64,000 bases of DNA, taken from Cyclina sinensis. Taxonomy: Eukaryota; Mollusca; Bivalvia; Venerida; Veneridae. The notes under the pieces were generated by a model. That model searched no databases. It was not told where the DNA came from and saw only the letters and a list, made by a program, of their open reading frames with translations. Both the position numbers and the translations under genes were made by a program. Location of the stretch: positions 7,773,104 through 7,837,103 of the forward strand of contig JAAONU010000001.1 of NCBI GenBank assembly GCA_012932295.1. The letters are read 5' to 3'. The stretch's first letter is position 1; each line of letters opens with the position of its first letter. Below, in pieces: positions 1 through 12,165 of the stretch.

Positions 1-1306
1 TACAAGGTATATATAGAACAACTTTGAAATACAGCGACAATATCATTTTTCCAAAAATGTAGTATAAACACATCTTTACTACATCAGTTATAACTTATGT
101 ATTATGTACCAAAAACTGTTTTCTCAAAGTCATTGCATGGTATACAAGCATTGCAAGATTTTTTAAAACAGTTTGATTTTTATTTGACATCAGCAAATTA
201 AACTTATTTGCAGTAGGGTTCATATAATATTTTCTATTTATGGTATAAAATATTTTAGGTATTTGAATGAGAATGATATCTTAGTTTCGGGTAATGTGTT
301 CTGAATTGAATAAACTGTTTAGTAGGAGCAATAGATAATAGGTGAGAAGGAAATATTTTAATACATTTTAAGAAAAATTTTAAAAAACCTTTAATCCGAG
401 GAATATTGATCGTGATCACCTTTCGTTATCAAAATTTTGTAGGCAACGTGTCCTATGTTTCTTTGTCTTATCTTTTACAGGCACACCTTAAAATTTCAAG
501 TATTCATTTTCTTCAAAATCGTAAAAATATGAGTAGTTCTTAATAAATGAATTATTACATTATGTGTAGATGTCAGTCAAACATTCAAAATACAACAGGT
601 TAATTAAACGCATTTATATATATTTAGGGAGTTGTTGTTGTTGTTGTTGTTCAGTTTTTGGATGGTTAGGCATTTATAACAAATACACATTTATGTTGTT
701 GCTATATGCCTTAAGAAAACATTTTGAACATATATTCCACTTTAAATTATCTTTTTTTTAAAGGGACTGAGCCAATACAATACTGTTGCATATACCTACG
801 AAAAACCTATATATCATCGGTAAAATTCAGGGTATATCCCTTTAAATAACAATCCATCATGTTTCGTGAAATTATTTTCTTCTACCTGAAAACTTCCTTA
901 CTACTTTTGTCCGTGAGCAATGATTTCTTTGTTGTAACTTCTGATATGACCCTTGCTTGCAAACATATAGGTAAAATGTCGTATTAGAAGTCATATTAAA
1001 ATAGCCTCAAAGTTATAAAGATAAACCTTTTGACACTCCTTTATCTTTCAGAGCCCCTCTTGAAAGGTTGCTGGGCAGTAGAATAGTTATAAGTGGTAAT
1101 AAGACGTCAAAATGCAGATAAATAATGAAATCATTGTAATATTATGTTAGTTACTATTTACTGCACAGTTTATTTTGAATTAAGGAAATATTCTTTTAAT
1201 TCCCTCTTATTGCATTTTTACTTTGTTTATTCAAATACACGCTTGACCTAATGCCATAATAGGTCTACGTTAAATATTTCCGTTAAGAGAATATCAAAAA
1301 ATGGTT

Positions 1307-1308
1307 AA

Positions 1309-1343
<35 letters not shown>

Positions 1344-1344
1344 A
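1307..1344. repeat. AAAT tetranucleotide microsatellite
   Basis: About nine perfect tandem copies of AAAT/TAAA lie in AT-rich flanking DNA. Confidence 0.9.
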
Positions 1345-1639
1345 ATAGTTAAGGCCGGATTTTTTTACTCGGTTTATTTTTTAAATGTATGATTGATGAT
1401 AAAGTAGTTTTATAGATGGTTCGAAACTTGGTCATTCCTAAGATATTCAACATTATTTTCTTCAACCATTTCAATCATCATTTCATCATTTTTAAATATA
1501 TAAAATCGAGCATTTTTATTATATCGTAACGACTGCATGTTGTAACTCAGGATCGGTGTGGTTTGACAGAAAAGAATATAAGTAAAATAATTAATCGCTA
1601 CCGGAATTTACTATGTGTGTCCAAAAGAGTTATAAAAAT

Positions 1640-1890
1640 TGATATTTACGGGCGGGTACAACCTAACCACCACCGCGAACATGCCTTCTTCGGGTCAGTT
1701 GAAATGCATAGGACTTGTATTCCAGGGGTCCCTTCCTCTGTTAACGCTTCTAACTGTACATCGGTTGAGACGCTAAACCGAGGCCCCATGTACTAGAGCT
1801 ATACACTGAAAATTTAAAGGAACCAGAAACATCTCTGGAATGTGATACTTTCTTGATCTTAAAATAACTAAACTTTTCTCTTGTTCCCAA
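1640..1890 (+). repeat. possible degenerate SINE tail
   Basis: The segment from about 1785 shares spaced words with the SINE at 33622-33856 in the same order: CCCATGTA, ACACTGA, GAACCAG and CTCTGGAAT/CCCTGGAAT. The tRNA-like head seen in the other copy is not recognisable here, so this would be an old or 5'-truncated copy. The match was made by eye and is approximate. Confidence 0.35.
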
Positions 1891-3099
1891 CGGTACCCAC
1901 GTTAAATAAATTCAGACAGATAGATACACGTGCCTGCTTTACCTTGTTTGCAAACATACGAGTACCAATGGTGTCCTTTTTTAATGTACTTCATTAGTGT
2001 ACCTGGCTCAAACTACGTGATTTAAGATAACCTTGGGTGAGGTTTGATTGGTTCAAACTGGCCTGTCAATGCAATTTATTGATTTTTAAAAGTGATCACT
2101 GTTGTATCATTCACAGAAAATCTGCAAATGCATTTTACCACAACCAAGTCACCTTTAAATTTCAGCTGATGTCATTTCTTATTCAACATGTCATCAATTT
2201 TCCTGAAATAATCAACAATCAATCCTCAAAGCCGATTTTCCATCAGCAAATCTATTTCGTTTGTACAGTTGGAATAATTTCCGGAACGCTTTTGAACACG
2301 AATAATGAACGGTTAAATCTTTAATTAATTAGCCCGCCGCTAGGGTATAGGGTATATACAGTTTGCAAATAGGAAGATTAAGTGTTTGTCGGTAGCAACG
2401 ACAGGACAAATATATATAGCTGCTGAAAGAGACAAGCTTGTGTAATCGTAGTACAAAGGGCCATAGAATTTTATGAGAAACAAAAGGGTATGAAATGGGA
2501 CAAAACGATGATAAAAGTTCGCAGACGTAGAGTTTAATGCAAAAAAAAGACGGACCAAATTATATGATAGTTTTGTACAGTTTTTTTGGTACATGATAAA
2601 ATTGTACTCATGGTAAATAATGATGCCAATCATATCAGGTAATTCAGCTGACCATCATCACTTTTTTGTCATAATCATCACCAACATTATTGATATTTGT
2701 AATAAATGTTATTCCAGTCATACTATATTAATATCAGAAAAAAGTAACACAGAAAACAAATGCCGCCATACCTCTAATGGAGTGCTTTTTCATGTTTTGT
2801 TACAAATATCGGATACTGTTATCTAATGATCACATGTTGTCTATAACAAAAAGCGTATCTATTGTTTTCGCACTAAAATACTGTTTTGTAAATTTCGACA
2901 TATTTTTCAAACAGGCCAATATACTGTGTTGGAAACCGATGTTTAATATTTACATTTTATCACTGGTACCATAATCTTAAACTGTACGAGTGACAATATG
3001 AAGCAATCATTCGCCATAGACTCATGGGTGAAAAGATATTTGTCTATTATAGAGGCCAGTGCCATTTACTTTACGGACAGACATGGGTGTGGTTGTGTC

Positions 3100-3570
3100 T
3101 GGGGGGTGGATGGGGGGACTATTGAAGTTATTGGGACGGGGTTGGCTATTGAATTGAATGGGACTTTATTGAAGTAAATGAAACAGTGGGGTGCGGGTAG
3201 GAGCTATTGAAGTGAATGAGATAAGGGAGGGCTATTGAAGTGAATGGGTCATGGGGTGGGGCTATTGAGGTGAATGGCTCATGGAGAGGGCTTTTGAAGT
3301 GAATTAGACAAGGGGGAGTGCTATTGAAGTGAATGTGACGGGGGAGGGGGGGGGGGGGGCTATTGAAATGAATGGGACATGGGATAGCTATTGAATTGAA
3401 TGGGACAGTGGAGGGTTATTGAAGTGAATTGGACATTGGGGTGGGCTGGGGGTCATTGAAGTCAATAGGACATGGGCGAGGGCTATTGAAGTGAATGGAC
3501 AAGGGGTTTGGGGCTGTTGAAGTGAATGGAACAGAAGTGTGGGGGCTATTGAAGTGAATGGTGCAAACTG
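3100..3570. repeat. G-rich minisatellite
   Basis: A degenerate tandem array of roughly 30-45 bp units built on GGGCTATTGAAGTGAATGG followed by a variable A/G-rich spacer with runs of G. A run of about ten G lies near 3349-3359. Open frames across it on either strand are repeat artefacts. Confidence 0.85.
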
Positions 3571-6145
3571 AAAGTAAGAAGACGACTGGAACTGAAAAGT
3601 TCATGAATTAGAAATTACACATGAAATCATTTTCGTGAAAAAGTTAATCTAAACCTTACTTTTTTCGGTCTTCTGAAAGAGGCTTCTACTTCTGTAGATT
3701 GGTTGCCAGTTGCTTTTATAGATACAGTCGACCTGAACTCTCCAATAAAACCGCTGTAGAAAAAAATGAATACCGTGCGTAGCGACCATGGTGTTCGGTA
3801 ACGTTTTATTATTTATTTTACAGTTTTTCATTTATCGTTTCACTAGAAACGTTTTATTGCCATTTTACTGGCATTTAGTTCCCGAACGTCATACAAGATA
3901 CCCGTTTTAATGAAATGCACCCATTCCTGTTTAAACACAATTATATATAGCTATTATATTGTTTAAGTGTTCACTGAATGGTATAAGCACTTTATGCAGA
4001 TCAAATGATGAGAATGGAGAGTGGAAGTCTTGTTCTCATCCACATTTAGAACAGTCATTAAGTCCCTTTTTTCAAGGGAAGATAACCGAAGCAGGAAATC
4101 AGAACAATGCATTCTTATTTTATACAAAATACAAAATTAATGGTTCTTTATAGACGAATATATCAAACATTGGAGATAAGTACGTCTCTGGAAATGCTTG
4201 TTTCAGACACTGTTGCCTGACGGGTTTATGTTCACACGACATCCTATACATGCATTATGACAAAGCTTTCAAAAAAAAAAAGAGACAATTTTTCTTTAAT
4301 CATAAACAATATTAATAGTGATCAGTTTAATATTTAGTTTAAATAGTTCAATTGTTATCAAGTCTGAAATCATGTTCACACAGTATCTATTGAACGGTTC
4401 TAATATAAACGTTTTATTCACAATCGATACGTTTATCTTTAAAAAGATCCAAATTAATTCACATAGTTTCGTGATTTTCCGCACGAGTCTTCTGAAGCGT
4501 GCGATTTATTGGCAATCAAGCGTTGTTTTTGCTTTTGATCTGAGAGCATTTTCTTCTAAAACGGATCCGAACATCTTGTACTTCGGCGCTTAACTTGAAT
4601 GGTTACGTCTTAATTTGAATAACTGCGCACAGTCACGTTCTTTCAATTACCACGTTTAGGTAGGTCAGAAAAAGTGTCGGTCAAAGAATATTTACTGAAA
4701 AAGAGCGCACAACTTCCGATCCCAATTCTTCTAGTTCGAATCCCACCATTGCTAGATTCCCCTGTACCTTTTTTGCATTCCACGATTTTGGTGCGAGGAG
4801 TGGTTTGAATCTACAATTAAGCGGAATTAATTTAGTTGCAAGAACTTGTTTCTTTATATAACAGACAGGGGAAGCTAAGAAATGTACCTGCTTCTTAGAT
4901 TCTGGTTTTAAAACATGTATTTCAGTTTTCTATTAATTGGTAAATGTCTCACTTGTTTGGTGATATAACTTTGGTATTTATTTACATTATTTGTATAAGA
5001 TTTGTATCATGTTTATTGTATCATGTCTATTTGCTTACTTGGCCAGTAGTATTGTATAATGACGATATGCCAATGAAATTGTAATTAGAATTGGATAAAA
5101 AAGCTGTAAAGGTGGGTCTCAAGATTTTTCATTTAAATAGCTTTCTGAGAAGAAACAAAAGGCTACCTGCCATGTACGCTTCCTAAGCAGCTTTGTGAAT
5201 AAACTACCGTTACTTCACACCGCTGCTTTAATAAGAGTAGATTTATGATATTGACCTTTACAATGAACTTTTAAACAACCAATGAAAGTGCACCAATATC
5301 CCCGAAACAGAAAAATCTTGTAAACATTTTTTTTTGGTTTAAACGATCATGTGATTCAAAAAATTTTAAATACAAAGGTGTTTTCTGACAATTTTGTAAA
5401 CACATTTCAACTACGCGTTTCGTTAACATCTTAATACAGCAATTAAACGTCTTAAAACAACCATACCATCTTGATATTAACCTTTTTGATAGTTTTACTG
5501 GTTTATTTACGTATACATATTAGATAAAACACTTTGAAAAGTGAAATACGCAAGTAACATGCAGACATGCATTGTTTGTTTACATTTTGGGTTGTCAAGT
5601 GTATGTATGGACATTTCGTTGTAGGCTAGTCACTGATTGGCTGAAAAGTAACTGTGGATTTCCCTGTCTAAAAATAAAAATATCGTTCTGAAAATTGAAT
5701 TTTAGCAGAGGTCAGAAAGTGAAACATTCGACCGATGCGCAGGAGAGTACCTGCCATGTCATCAACAAATTAACTATTAACCTTTCGAAGTCGTATACTT
5801 AATAATTCATAACAAAACTGTCTCACCATGAAAACCAGCTTTATCATTTAAGTTTTTAAGTTCTCTTTTGGGAACGGTTTCAGACGTTGAAATCAATAAT
5901 ATTCTGAAAAATTAACCGAAAGTATGTCATTTGATTTATTTTGAAAACGCGTTGATTCACATTTCCACTGAGATCAATTATTCTATGCAAATAAGCATAC
6001 AAGCCTAACAGTTTCAATTCGAATTAGCTTTCATACATTTTAAATGGAAGCTTCACTGTAAAATGAGAATGTTTGCTTATGCCTTTTGTACATCACTACC
6101 AATTCAAAATTTTCAATAGTTTTGTAACAGAATATAAGCATCACA

Positions 6146-6163
6146 ACCTCCAGGGGGCGCTAG
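6146..6163 (+). promoter_or_regulatory. CTCF-like motif
   Basis: ACCTCCAGGGGGCGCTAG closely resembles the bilaterian CTCF core (CCASYAGRKGGCRS). It lies about 240 bp upstream of the putative first coding exon. A single motif match in AT-rich DNA is suggestive, but binding cannot be inferred from sequence alone. Confidence 0.35.
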
Positions 6164-6398
6164 TAGAAAACTGTGTTCCGGTTTAGAGGTTTATACAAAA
6201 GGAGAGAATTTTATCTAAAGCATTTCGCAGTCGTAAATTCAAACTTCACTCGTTCGTTCCGTAAATCATAGTCCCTATCTATAATACATTATTGAAATTT
6301 CATGAGGTAAAAATCATTAAAACATGATATAACAGAAAGGATAAAGTTATGTTTAATATAGGAAGAAAGACTGTTTGTGCTAAATAAATGAATCTTCG

Positions 6399-6420
6399 AT
6401 GGATATGATCGCTTTTCTCG
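6399..6420 (+). CDS. putative first coding exon (signal-peptide start)
   Basis: ATG GAT ATG ATC GCT TTT CTC G runs straight into a strong donor, GTAAGA. It encodes MDMIAFL, a typical beginning for a signal peptide. Joined to the 7722-7779 exon in phase 1 it gives a hydrophobic stretch (IAFLVLVLP). That join would leave the second exon in phase 2, but sushi exon 1 needs phase 1. The model therefore works only if exon 7722-7779 carries one extra base, as several other exons here seem to. A short upstream ATG frame at 6388-6408 overlaps this start. Without a transcript this remains a guess supported by the donor and the hydrophobic reading. Confidence 0.35.
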
Positions 6421-7721
6421 GTAAGAGTTTAGAAAAGGGAATTATTTTTTTGTATAGTTTTCGAGATAAAAAAAAGGAATCTTCAAAATATTATTAAATG
6501 CTGTCATCGATTACACAATAAATTATAACAGAATGTTTAAGATTATATAAGTGATTATAGTTATGATAAAATTATCATTATGTTTTGGTAATCTTTATAA
6601 AATTATAATGATTATTTAAATGATTATTAATGATTATAATCAAACAATAAAAATATCATTATAATTTTGTTTTGCTTAAAATGATAATAAAACATTGATG
6701 TTAATGATAATAAGAGAAGCAATTTATGTAATAAATAAAGCACCTTATACTCATATATATTTTAATGATATATTTTATGATTGTGAATGAATAAATGAAC
6801 GAATTAATTAATTAACTAAATAATTAAAAAGATAAACGAAATAGGAAGGATAACAAACAGTTTAATTTGAATTATAATTAAAAGGGGGAACAGGTTATAA
6901 GTTTTCAGAAATATTTTTTTTACATTTTCATTCTTGTTATTAATTGGATGTTTTCAATATCAATCGTGGCAAGCTATCATCGCGCTTGAAATAAACCGAA
7001 TTAATTTATTAAATTTTAATCAAGAAATGCTAATTATGGATAACCTTTTTGCCTACCTTAGCTGCAAGATGTAGATAATTGATAAAGCTGTGATCATACA
7101 GTGCAAAGCAATAATTTATGCAGACGACACACCTTTTGACACGAAATTATTAAAACAAAATGACGCAAACATTTGATAGAAAAATAATTACTACAAAGCA
7201 AATTTAATAAAATGAAACAAACGTAGGCAAAATTTGCATTTAGTTCCGGTAGGATAAACCAAACAGAGCTCCTCCTTATACTGCGGGTACTTGTTATCTG
7301 GTGCTAGTAGAGGTCAAAAGTGCATGAGCGCTGTGGCTAGCCCTAATCTGAACTTTTGTTTCGACCACGATACCCCTTGATTGGAATGTTTGTCAAATAT
7401 AAGACCGAATTCCCTCTCGTGTTTGTAAGTGTTTTACAAAAGTGAAAAGTACCTCAACCAGGACACAGTTCTGGGTTTCTGTTTACAATCTCTGTAAACA
7501 GGAGTTTTGTAATGATTGCTTATTCCTGTTTTACTGGTTTATGAAGTACACATGAGCGAAGTTATGCAACAATGAACATCTGTGCGATTAGAAAAATGTT
7601 TGAATATCTACACACAAAAAAACACACACACAATAAAAACAAAACAAACAAACATCGCATTTCATAAAATATAATGGTAAAATATTAAAATAAAATAGTA
7701 TTTCTTTGCTTTCCCTTCCAG
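6421..7721 (+). other. putative intron, very AT-rich
   Basis: AT-rich sequence with many ATGATAAT-like words at 6480-6720 and A/C-rich simple sequence near 7610-7660. I see no coding signal on either strand. A pyrimidine tract and CAG stand just before 7722. Confidence 0.4.
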
Positions 7722-7779
7722 TGCTGGTACTTCCTTCAGACTATATCGTGTTACTGCGCTACGACGACCCCAGCCCCAG
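7722..7779 (+). CDS. signal-peptide end / Thr-Pro linker exon
   Basis: A 58-nt segment between TTCCCTTCCAG and the donor GTAATT. Read in frame 0 it gives CWYFLQTISCYCATTTPAP and leaves phase 1. Its final G combines with TT of the next exon to make the Val that starts sushi 1, so this exit phase is right. The tail CYCATTTPAP looks like a signal-peptide cleavage region followed by a short Thr/Pro linker. An alternative acceptor at 7739 would shorten the exon but keep the same exit. The entry phase does not match the putative exon at 6399 unless one base is extra here, so the true 5' partner is uncertain. Confidence 0.45.
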
Positions 7780-7811
7780 GTAATTATAAACATTATCATT
7801 TAAATTATAAA

Positions 7812-9532
7812 ACAAGAGCCATGTTACACATGGTTAATCCCCCCGCCGGGAAGAAGCTACCTGAAGGTTGTACTTTCAAACACTCAATGTAATAATGTTT
7901 GAAGAAAATCCCACAAAAAATAGGCAAGGTAGAGTTATTGTTCTTGCAAACTGCACTTCCTACCAATGTGCTATGTCAGTGTATTAAGTTTGAAGAAAAT
8001 CGCTCAAGCACTTTTTGAGTTATGCTTCGGACAAAGTTTTTCAATTAAATCAGATAAAGGGGAATAATTCTAAAAGTAGGCAAGGTAGAGGTATTATTCT
8101 TACACACTGCAGCTCCTCCAAATGTGCTCTTTCAGTATATGAAGTTTGAAGAAAATCACTCAAGTACTTTTGGAGTTATGCTCCCGACAACACTGGAATG
8201 GACGCACGCACGGACGGACAGAGACCATTTCTAATATCCCCTCCTCATTTCGCGGGGATAATAAGTTCAAGAATTCAAGAATTAGATAAACATGTATATG
8301 CTGGTATTTTTAAAATGTAAACAAGTAAATCTGATAAAGGGGAATAACTCTAAAAATAGGCAAGGTAGAGTTATTGGACTTGCACACTGCACTACCTACC
8401 AAAGTGTTCTGTCAGTGTATGAAGTTTGAATAAAATCCCTCAAGTAGTTTTGGAGTTATGCTCCGGACAAAATTTATTAAGTAATTCTGATAAAGGGAAA
8501 TAACTCTAAAAATAGGCAAGGTAGAGTTATTGTTCTTGCACACTGCACTACCTACCAATGTGCTCTGTCAGTGTATGAAGTTTGAATAAAATCCCTCAAG
8601 TAGTTTTGGAGTTATGCTCTGGACAAAATTTATCAAGTAATTCTGATAATGAGGAATAACTCTAAAAATAAGCAAGGTAGAGTTATTGGACTTGCACACT
8701 GCACTACCTACCAATGTGCTCTGTCAGTGTACTGAGTTTGAATAAAATCCCTCAAGTAGTTTTTGAGTTATGCTCCGGACAAAATTTATCAAGTAATTCT
8801 GATAAAAAGGAATAACTCTAAAAAATAGGCAAGGTAGAGTTATTGTTCTTGCACACTGCACTACCTACCAATGTGCTCTGTCAGTGTATGAAGTTTGAAT
8901 AAAATTCCTCTAGCAGTTTTGGAGTTATGCTCCGGACAAAATTTATCAAGTAAATTTAATAAAGCGGAATAACTCTAAAAAATAGGCAAGGTAGAGTTAT
9001 TTTTCTTGCATCCTGCACTACCTACCAATGTGCTCTGTCAGTGTATGAAGTTTGAATAAAATCCCACAAGTAGTTTTGGAGTTATGCTCCGGACAAAATT
9101 TATCAAGTAAATTTGATAAAGCGGAATAACTCTAAAAATAGGCAAGGTAGAGTTATTGGACTTGCACACTGCACTACCTACTAATGTGCTCTGTCAGTGT
9201 ATGAAGTTTGAATAAAATTCCTCTAGCAGTTTTGGAGTTATGCTCCAGACAAAATTTATCAAGTAAGTTTGATAAAGCGGAATAACTCTAAAAAAAGGCA
9301 AGGTAGAGTTATTGGACTTGCACACTGCACTACCTCCCAATGTGCTCTGTCAGTGTATGAAGTTTGAATAAAATCCCTCAAGTAGTTTTGGAGTTATGCT
9401 CCGGACAAAATTGTTTCGGACGGACGAACGGACGCACGGACACACGGACGCACAGACACACGGACGCACGGACGCACGGACGGACGAAGGGCATTCCTAA
9501 TATCCCCTCCGCCTTTGGCGGGGGGATAAAAA
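7812..9532. mobile_element. tandem-array element(s) with GC-rich inverted ends
   Basis: The intron between 7779 and 9975 is mostly this repeat. It starts near AATCCCCCCGCCGGGAAG and ends with TTGGCGGGGGGATAA, which are inverted. The interior is about nine degenerate copies of a 150-160 bp unit containing AATAACTCTAAAAATAGGCA, GTAGAGTTATTG, TGCTCTGTCAGTGTATGAAG and GAGTTATGCTCCGGACAAA. A (GGACGCAC)-type tract at about 9418-9487 precedes the end. A similar tract and end at 8200-8266 suggests that a complete short copy (7812-8270) is followed by a longer one (about 8330-9532). No protein is encoded; the open frame at 9364-9558 lies in the tract. Confidence 0.8.
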
Positions 9533-9974
9533 AATCATTTCCTTGCGGCTTTAACTAGAACTATGATATTTACACTCCGGCTATAGACCTAATCTTAATG
9601 CAACTTTTCGTTAAAGATTTTTTTATCATTTTTGCTTATTTATAAAATATTTCAAAGTGCACTTTTCTTGTGAGTACACAAGACGTTAAACGTGTTACAT
9701 AATGGTTCCAAATTGTACAAATAACAAATGGCTCGTTTTAAAGAAGTCAACTAATGCTTTCTCGACCGGAATGGCCTTGAAAAAATAATGAATCGTAGAT
9801 ACTGCCCTATGTCATATTACAGTTCGAAAGGAGTTGGATAAACAGAATGAACAAAGAAAAGATATTTTCTGTCGTCTAGGTTAAACATCACATACGGCTA
9901 TTGATCAGTACATTGTGAATGGTGATGACGATAATATCAATGATAATAAAATAATAATTCCTTTTCTTTTTAAG

Positions 9975-10148
9975 TTACCTGTACACCAACAGACGTGTCA
10001 AATGCGTCATTCCTACCAAATCAGACAGCCTTTAATGACGCAGAGAATGTGACGTACACGTGTGACACAGGTTATGAGCTCACTTCCGGTAACCTCATAC
10101 TTACCTGCTCGAACGGAACATGGACCGGAACAGTTCCTGTTTGCTCAA
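9975..10148 (+). CDS. exon: sushi (CCP) module 1
   Basis: Complete sushi module of 58 codons between a TTTTTAAG acceptor and GTAAGT donor, phase 1 in and out. It begins VTCTPTDVSNASF and holds the four expected cysteines (VTC, VTYTCDTGYELTSGNL, LTC, PVCS) and the conserved Trp in GTWTGTVP. Sushi modules form two disulfides (C1-C3, C2-C4) and act as extracellular binding or spacer domains. NXS/T sequons (for example ENVT) fit a secreted or ectodomain location. Being first, it follows the Thr/Pro linker directly. Confidence 0.93.
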
Positions 10149-11478
10149 GTAAGTGATATTTCAAGTGGTTGTATTAGCTTGACATATTGGTTTTAAAATG
10201 ATTTTGATGGAAGCTATTTAACATAGAACTTACCACAATAAACTTTTATACTTTTTTGTTTAGGAAATTGATTTAAAAGAGTTTGAAAACGCTTTAGTTT
10301 TTTTTTATCTACAATTTAGAATCTAGAATTGTATTTACAAAGTAGGAAGTTCTTTTTCGTATATATAATAAAGTGATATCTGATTTTCTCGTGTTTTTAA
10401 TACCTACAATCACTGCTTTTGTCACACGTTTTGACCGCTTTTAAAAGGTACACAATAGCCAATTATCGTCGGAGTTAGTTTGATATAATATGGCATAAGA
10501 TGCTTGCTCACGTGGTCACTTGGTTTACATTATGTTGTATACGAACAACTTTGAAAATCTTCTTGTCCGAAACTGTATACAATTGAGCTTTGATAGTTTA
10601 TATGTAGCATTGTTTGATAGACATAAACATCTTTGAAAGTCTTCTTGTCAAATAATGAGGCCGTAGAACTTAGATAGTTCATACAGTTAACCTTTAAAAA
10701 GATTGTTCAAGTTAACACCCTTGGGCTAAAATTTAACCTGCCCAAGTGTTCACTTAATTTATAAAGACTTATACAGAAAACAAATAATTCCCTAAATATA
10801 TTTCTAGGAATTTTCATGTAAACATTTTTAACTTAGTCCTTGACCTTTTTGTGAAGTCGACTTCTATCTTGACCTACTGACCTGTTTTCTTGTGTTTGTA
10901 GCTACGGTATACTTAAAATTTTGCATATAGATTTCAACTTTGACCTTAATCGATATTTACTTTTAGCTTCTGACCTACTTTCTTGTTTTTGAAGCTTCAG
11001 TATTAAAATTTGAACTTTACTCATACTTTGGCATGCGGATTTCAACTTTGACCTTAACAGTCATCGATCTTGTACTACTGACAGTCAGACGTACTTAATA
11101 TTGTTTAAGAAGCTGTGTATCTAGATAGACATTTATGCGTATGGATTTTAATTTTAACACTGGGAGAAATTACATTGATTCTCTCATTGACCTTGCTGTT
11201 TTAACTGGTGGTACAAAGGTGAGCGATATAGGGCCATCATGGCCCTTGTGTTTTTGGCTTTATAATTGATTTTTCCAGTATCAAAACAATTTTTTTATCA
11301 CAGCCTCTTCTTGATAATTTCACTTGTAGATCTAACTGCTTGGTTTGGAAAACAAATGTCAACTGGTTCTTGAAATGAAGTTAAGAATGAAAACAAATCA
11401 ACGCGGAGACCATATTTTACGGTTTTGTTATGTTTTAGTGTCTTTAAGTATGGATACCAGAATGTGTCTATTTTACAG
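10149..11478 (+). other. intron 1 of sushi array
   Basis: AT-rich intron. Its second half is largely a truncated copy of a dispersed element listed separately. No further exon was found. Confidence 0.7.
10510..11252 (+). mobile_element. truncated copy of AGCTCACCT/AGGTGAGC element
   Basis: It shares CTTTGAAAATCTTCTTGTC-type and GACCTACTGACCTG-type blocks with the larger copy at 37264-40110, and ends with the family's 3' end AGGTGAGCGATATAGGGCCATCATGGCCC. The 5' inverted end is not recognisable, so it is probably a 5'-truncated copy. It encodes nothing. Confidence 0.6.
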
Positions 11479-11658
11479 TTATATCGTGTGCAGCGGTAGA
11501 AATATCCCATGCATCTAGAAACCCTCTGCAAGCGCAATATGAATACAATGCTGACGTCACGTATTCTTGTGACGAAGGCTATTATCATGCAAGCGGCGAT
11601 TTAGTACGCACCTGTTTAGCTAGCAAAACATGGGACGGAACTGAACCAGTATGTTCAA
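11479..11658 (+). CDS. exon: sushi module 2
   Basis: 60 codons, acceptor TTTTACAG, donor GTAAGT, phase 1-1. Starts ISCAAVEISHASRN; cysteines in ISC, VTYSCDEGYYHASGDL, RTC and PVCS. Trp is in KTWDGTEP. All four cysteines and the GY turn are present, so this should be a folded module. The SGDLVRTC stretch recurs in most of the array, showing common descent of the exons by tandem duplication. Confidence 0.93.
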
Positions 11659-11985
11659 GTAAGTATGTTATTCAGTCAAACAAAGAGACAAGTTCTGGCA
11701 TTTTGTCTGGCCGTTTGCTAGTAAATAAGTCAGACATTATTTTGTTTTCGTTGAAGACACACTCTTAGAATTTCTTAAGTTATTTTCTACTTTCAGCGCT
11801 TTGATTCGTGTTATGTTTGTACAAATGAAATGAAATGAAAGCTAAAGCAGTAACCCTAAGTAACAGTAAAAAGACATTTACATAAAAAATATTCAGGTTT
11901 TAGTTGTAACAAAGGAACTTGCAATGAAACAATAACAATATTTTATTTTGTTAAAATATAATTGATATTTTTCTGTCATTTTAAG

Positions 11986-12165
11986 TTGTCACGTGCACAG
12001 CTAGCGACGCAGTGTTTGCCACAAAGTCTCCAGCTTTGTCAGCAGTTGACTACGGCACTGTAGTGTCTTATGCTTGCGACCTTGGCTATGAGCTTACCAG
12101 CGGCAGCGCTGCAAGGACTTGTCAGACAAGCGGCAGTCTTTCTGGGACGTCCCCTGTCTGCACAA
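11986..12165 (+). CDS. exon: sushi module 3
   Basis: 60 codons, acceptor CATTTTAAG, donor GTAGGT, phase 1-1. Begins VTCTASDAVFATKSPA; cysteines in VTC, VSYACDLGYELTSGSA, RTC and PVCT. The usual Trp before the last cysteine is replaced (SGSLSGTSP). Nucleotide similarity to the exon at 14983-15159 extends into the downstream intron (GCTGCGATCA versus GTTGCGATCA), so those two exons arose from a recent local duplication. Confidence 0.92.

Larger units (their letters stand above)
1..6398. other. 5' flank with no supported gene
   Basis: This AT-rich stretch has only short accidental open frames. No reading frame shows sushi, PKD or any other recognisable motif, and no exon-like segment with good splice borders stood out. 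It contains a short TGT run near 630-652, an AAAT microsatellite, a possible SINE tail, a G-rich minisatellite and a CTCF-like site, which are listed separately. If the gene starts at 6399, the last few hundred bases would hold its promoter and 5' UTR, but I see no convincing TATA or initiator element. Confidence 0.6.

Noticed and set aside
3416..3604. Minus-strand frame rich in Pro, Ser and His
   Set aside because: It is the complement of the G-rich minisatellite.
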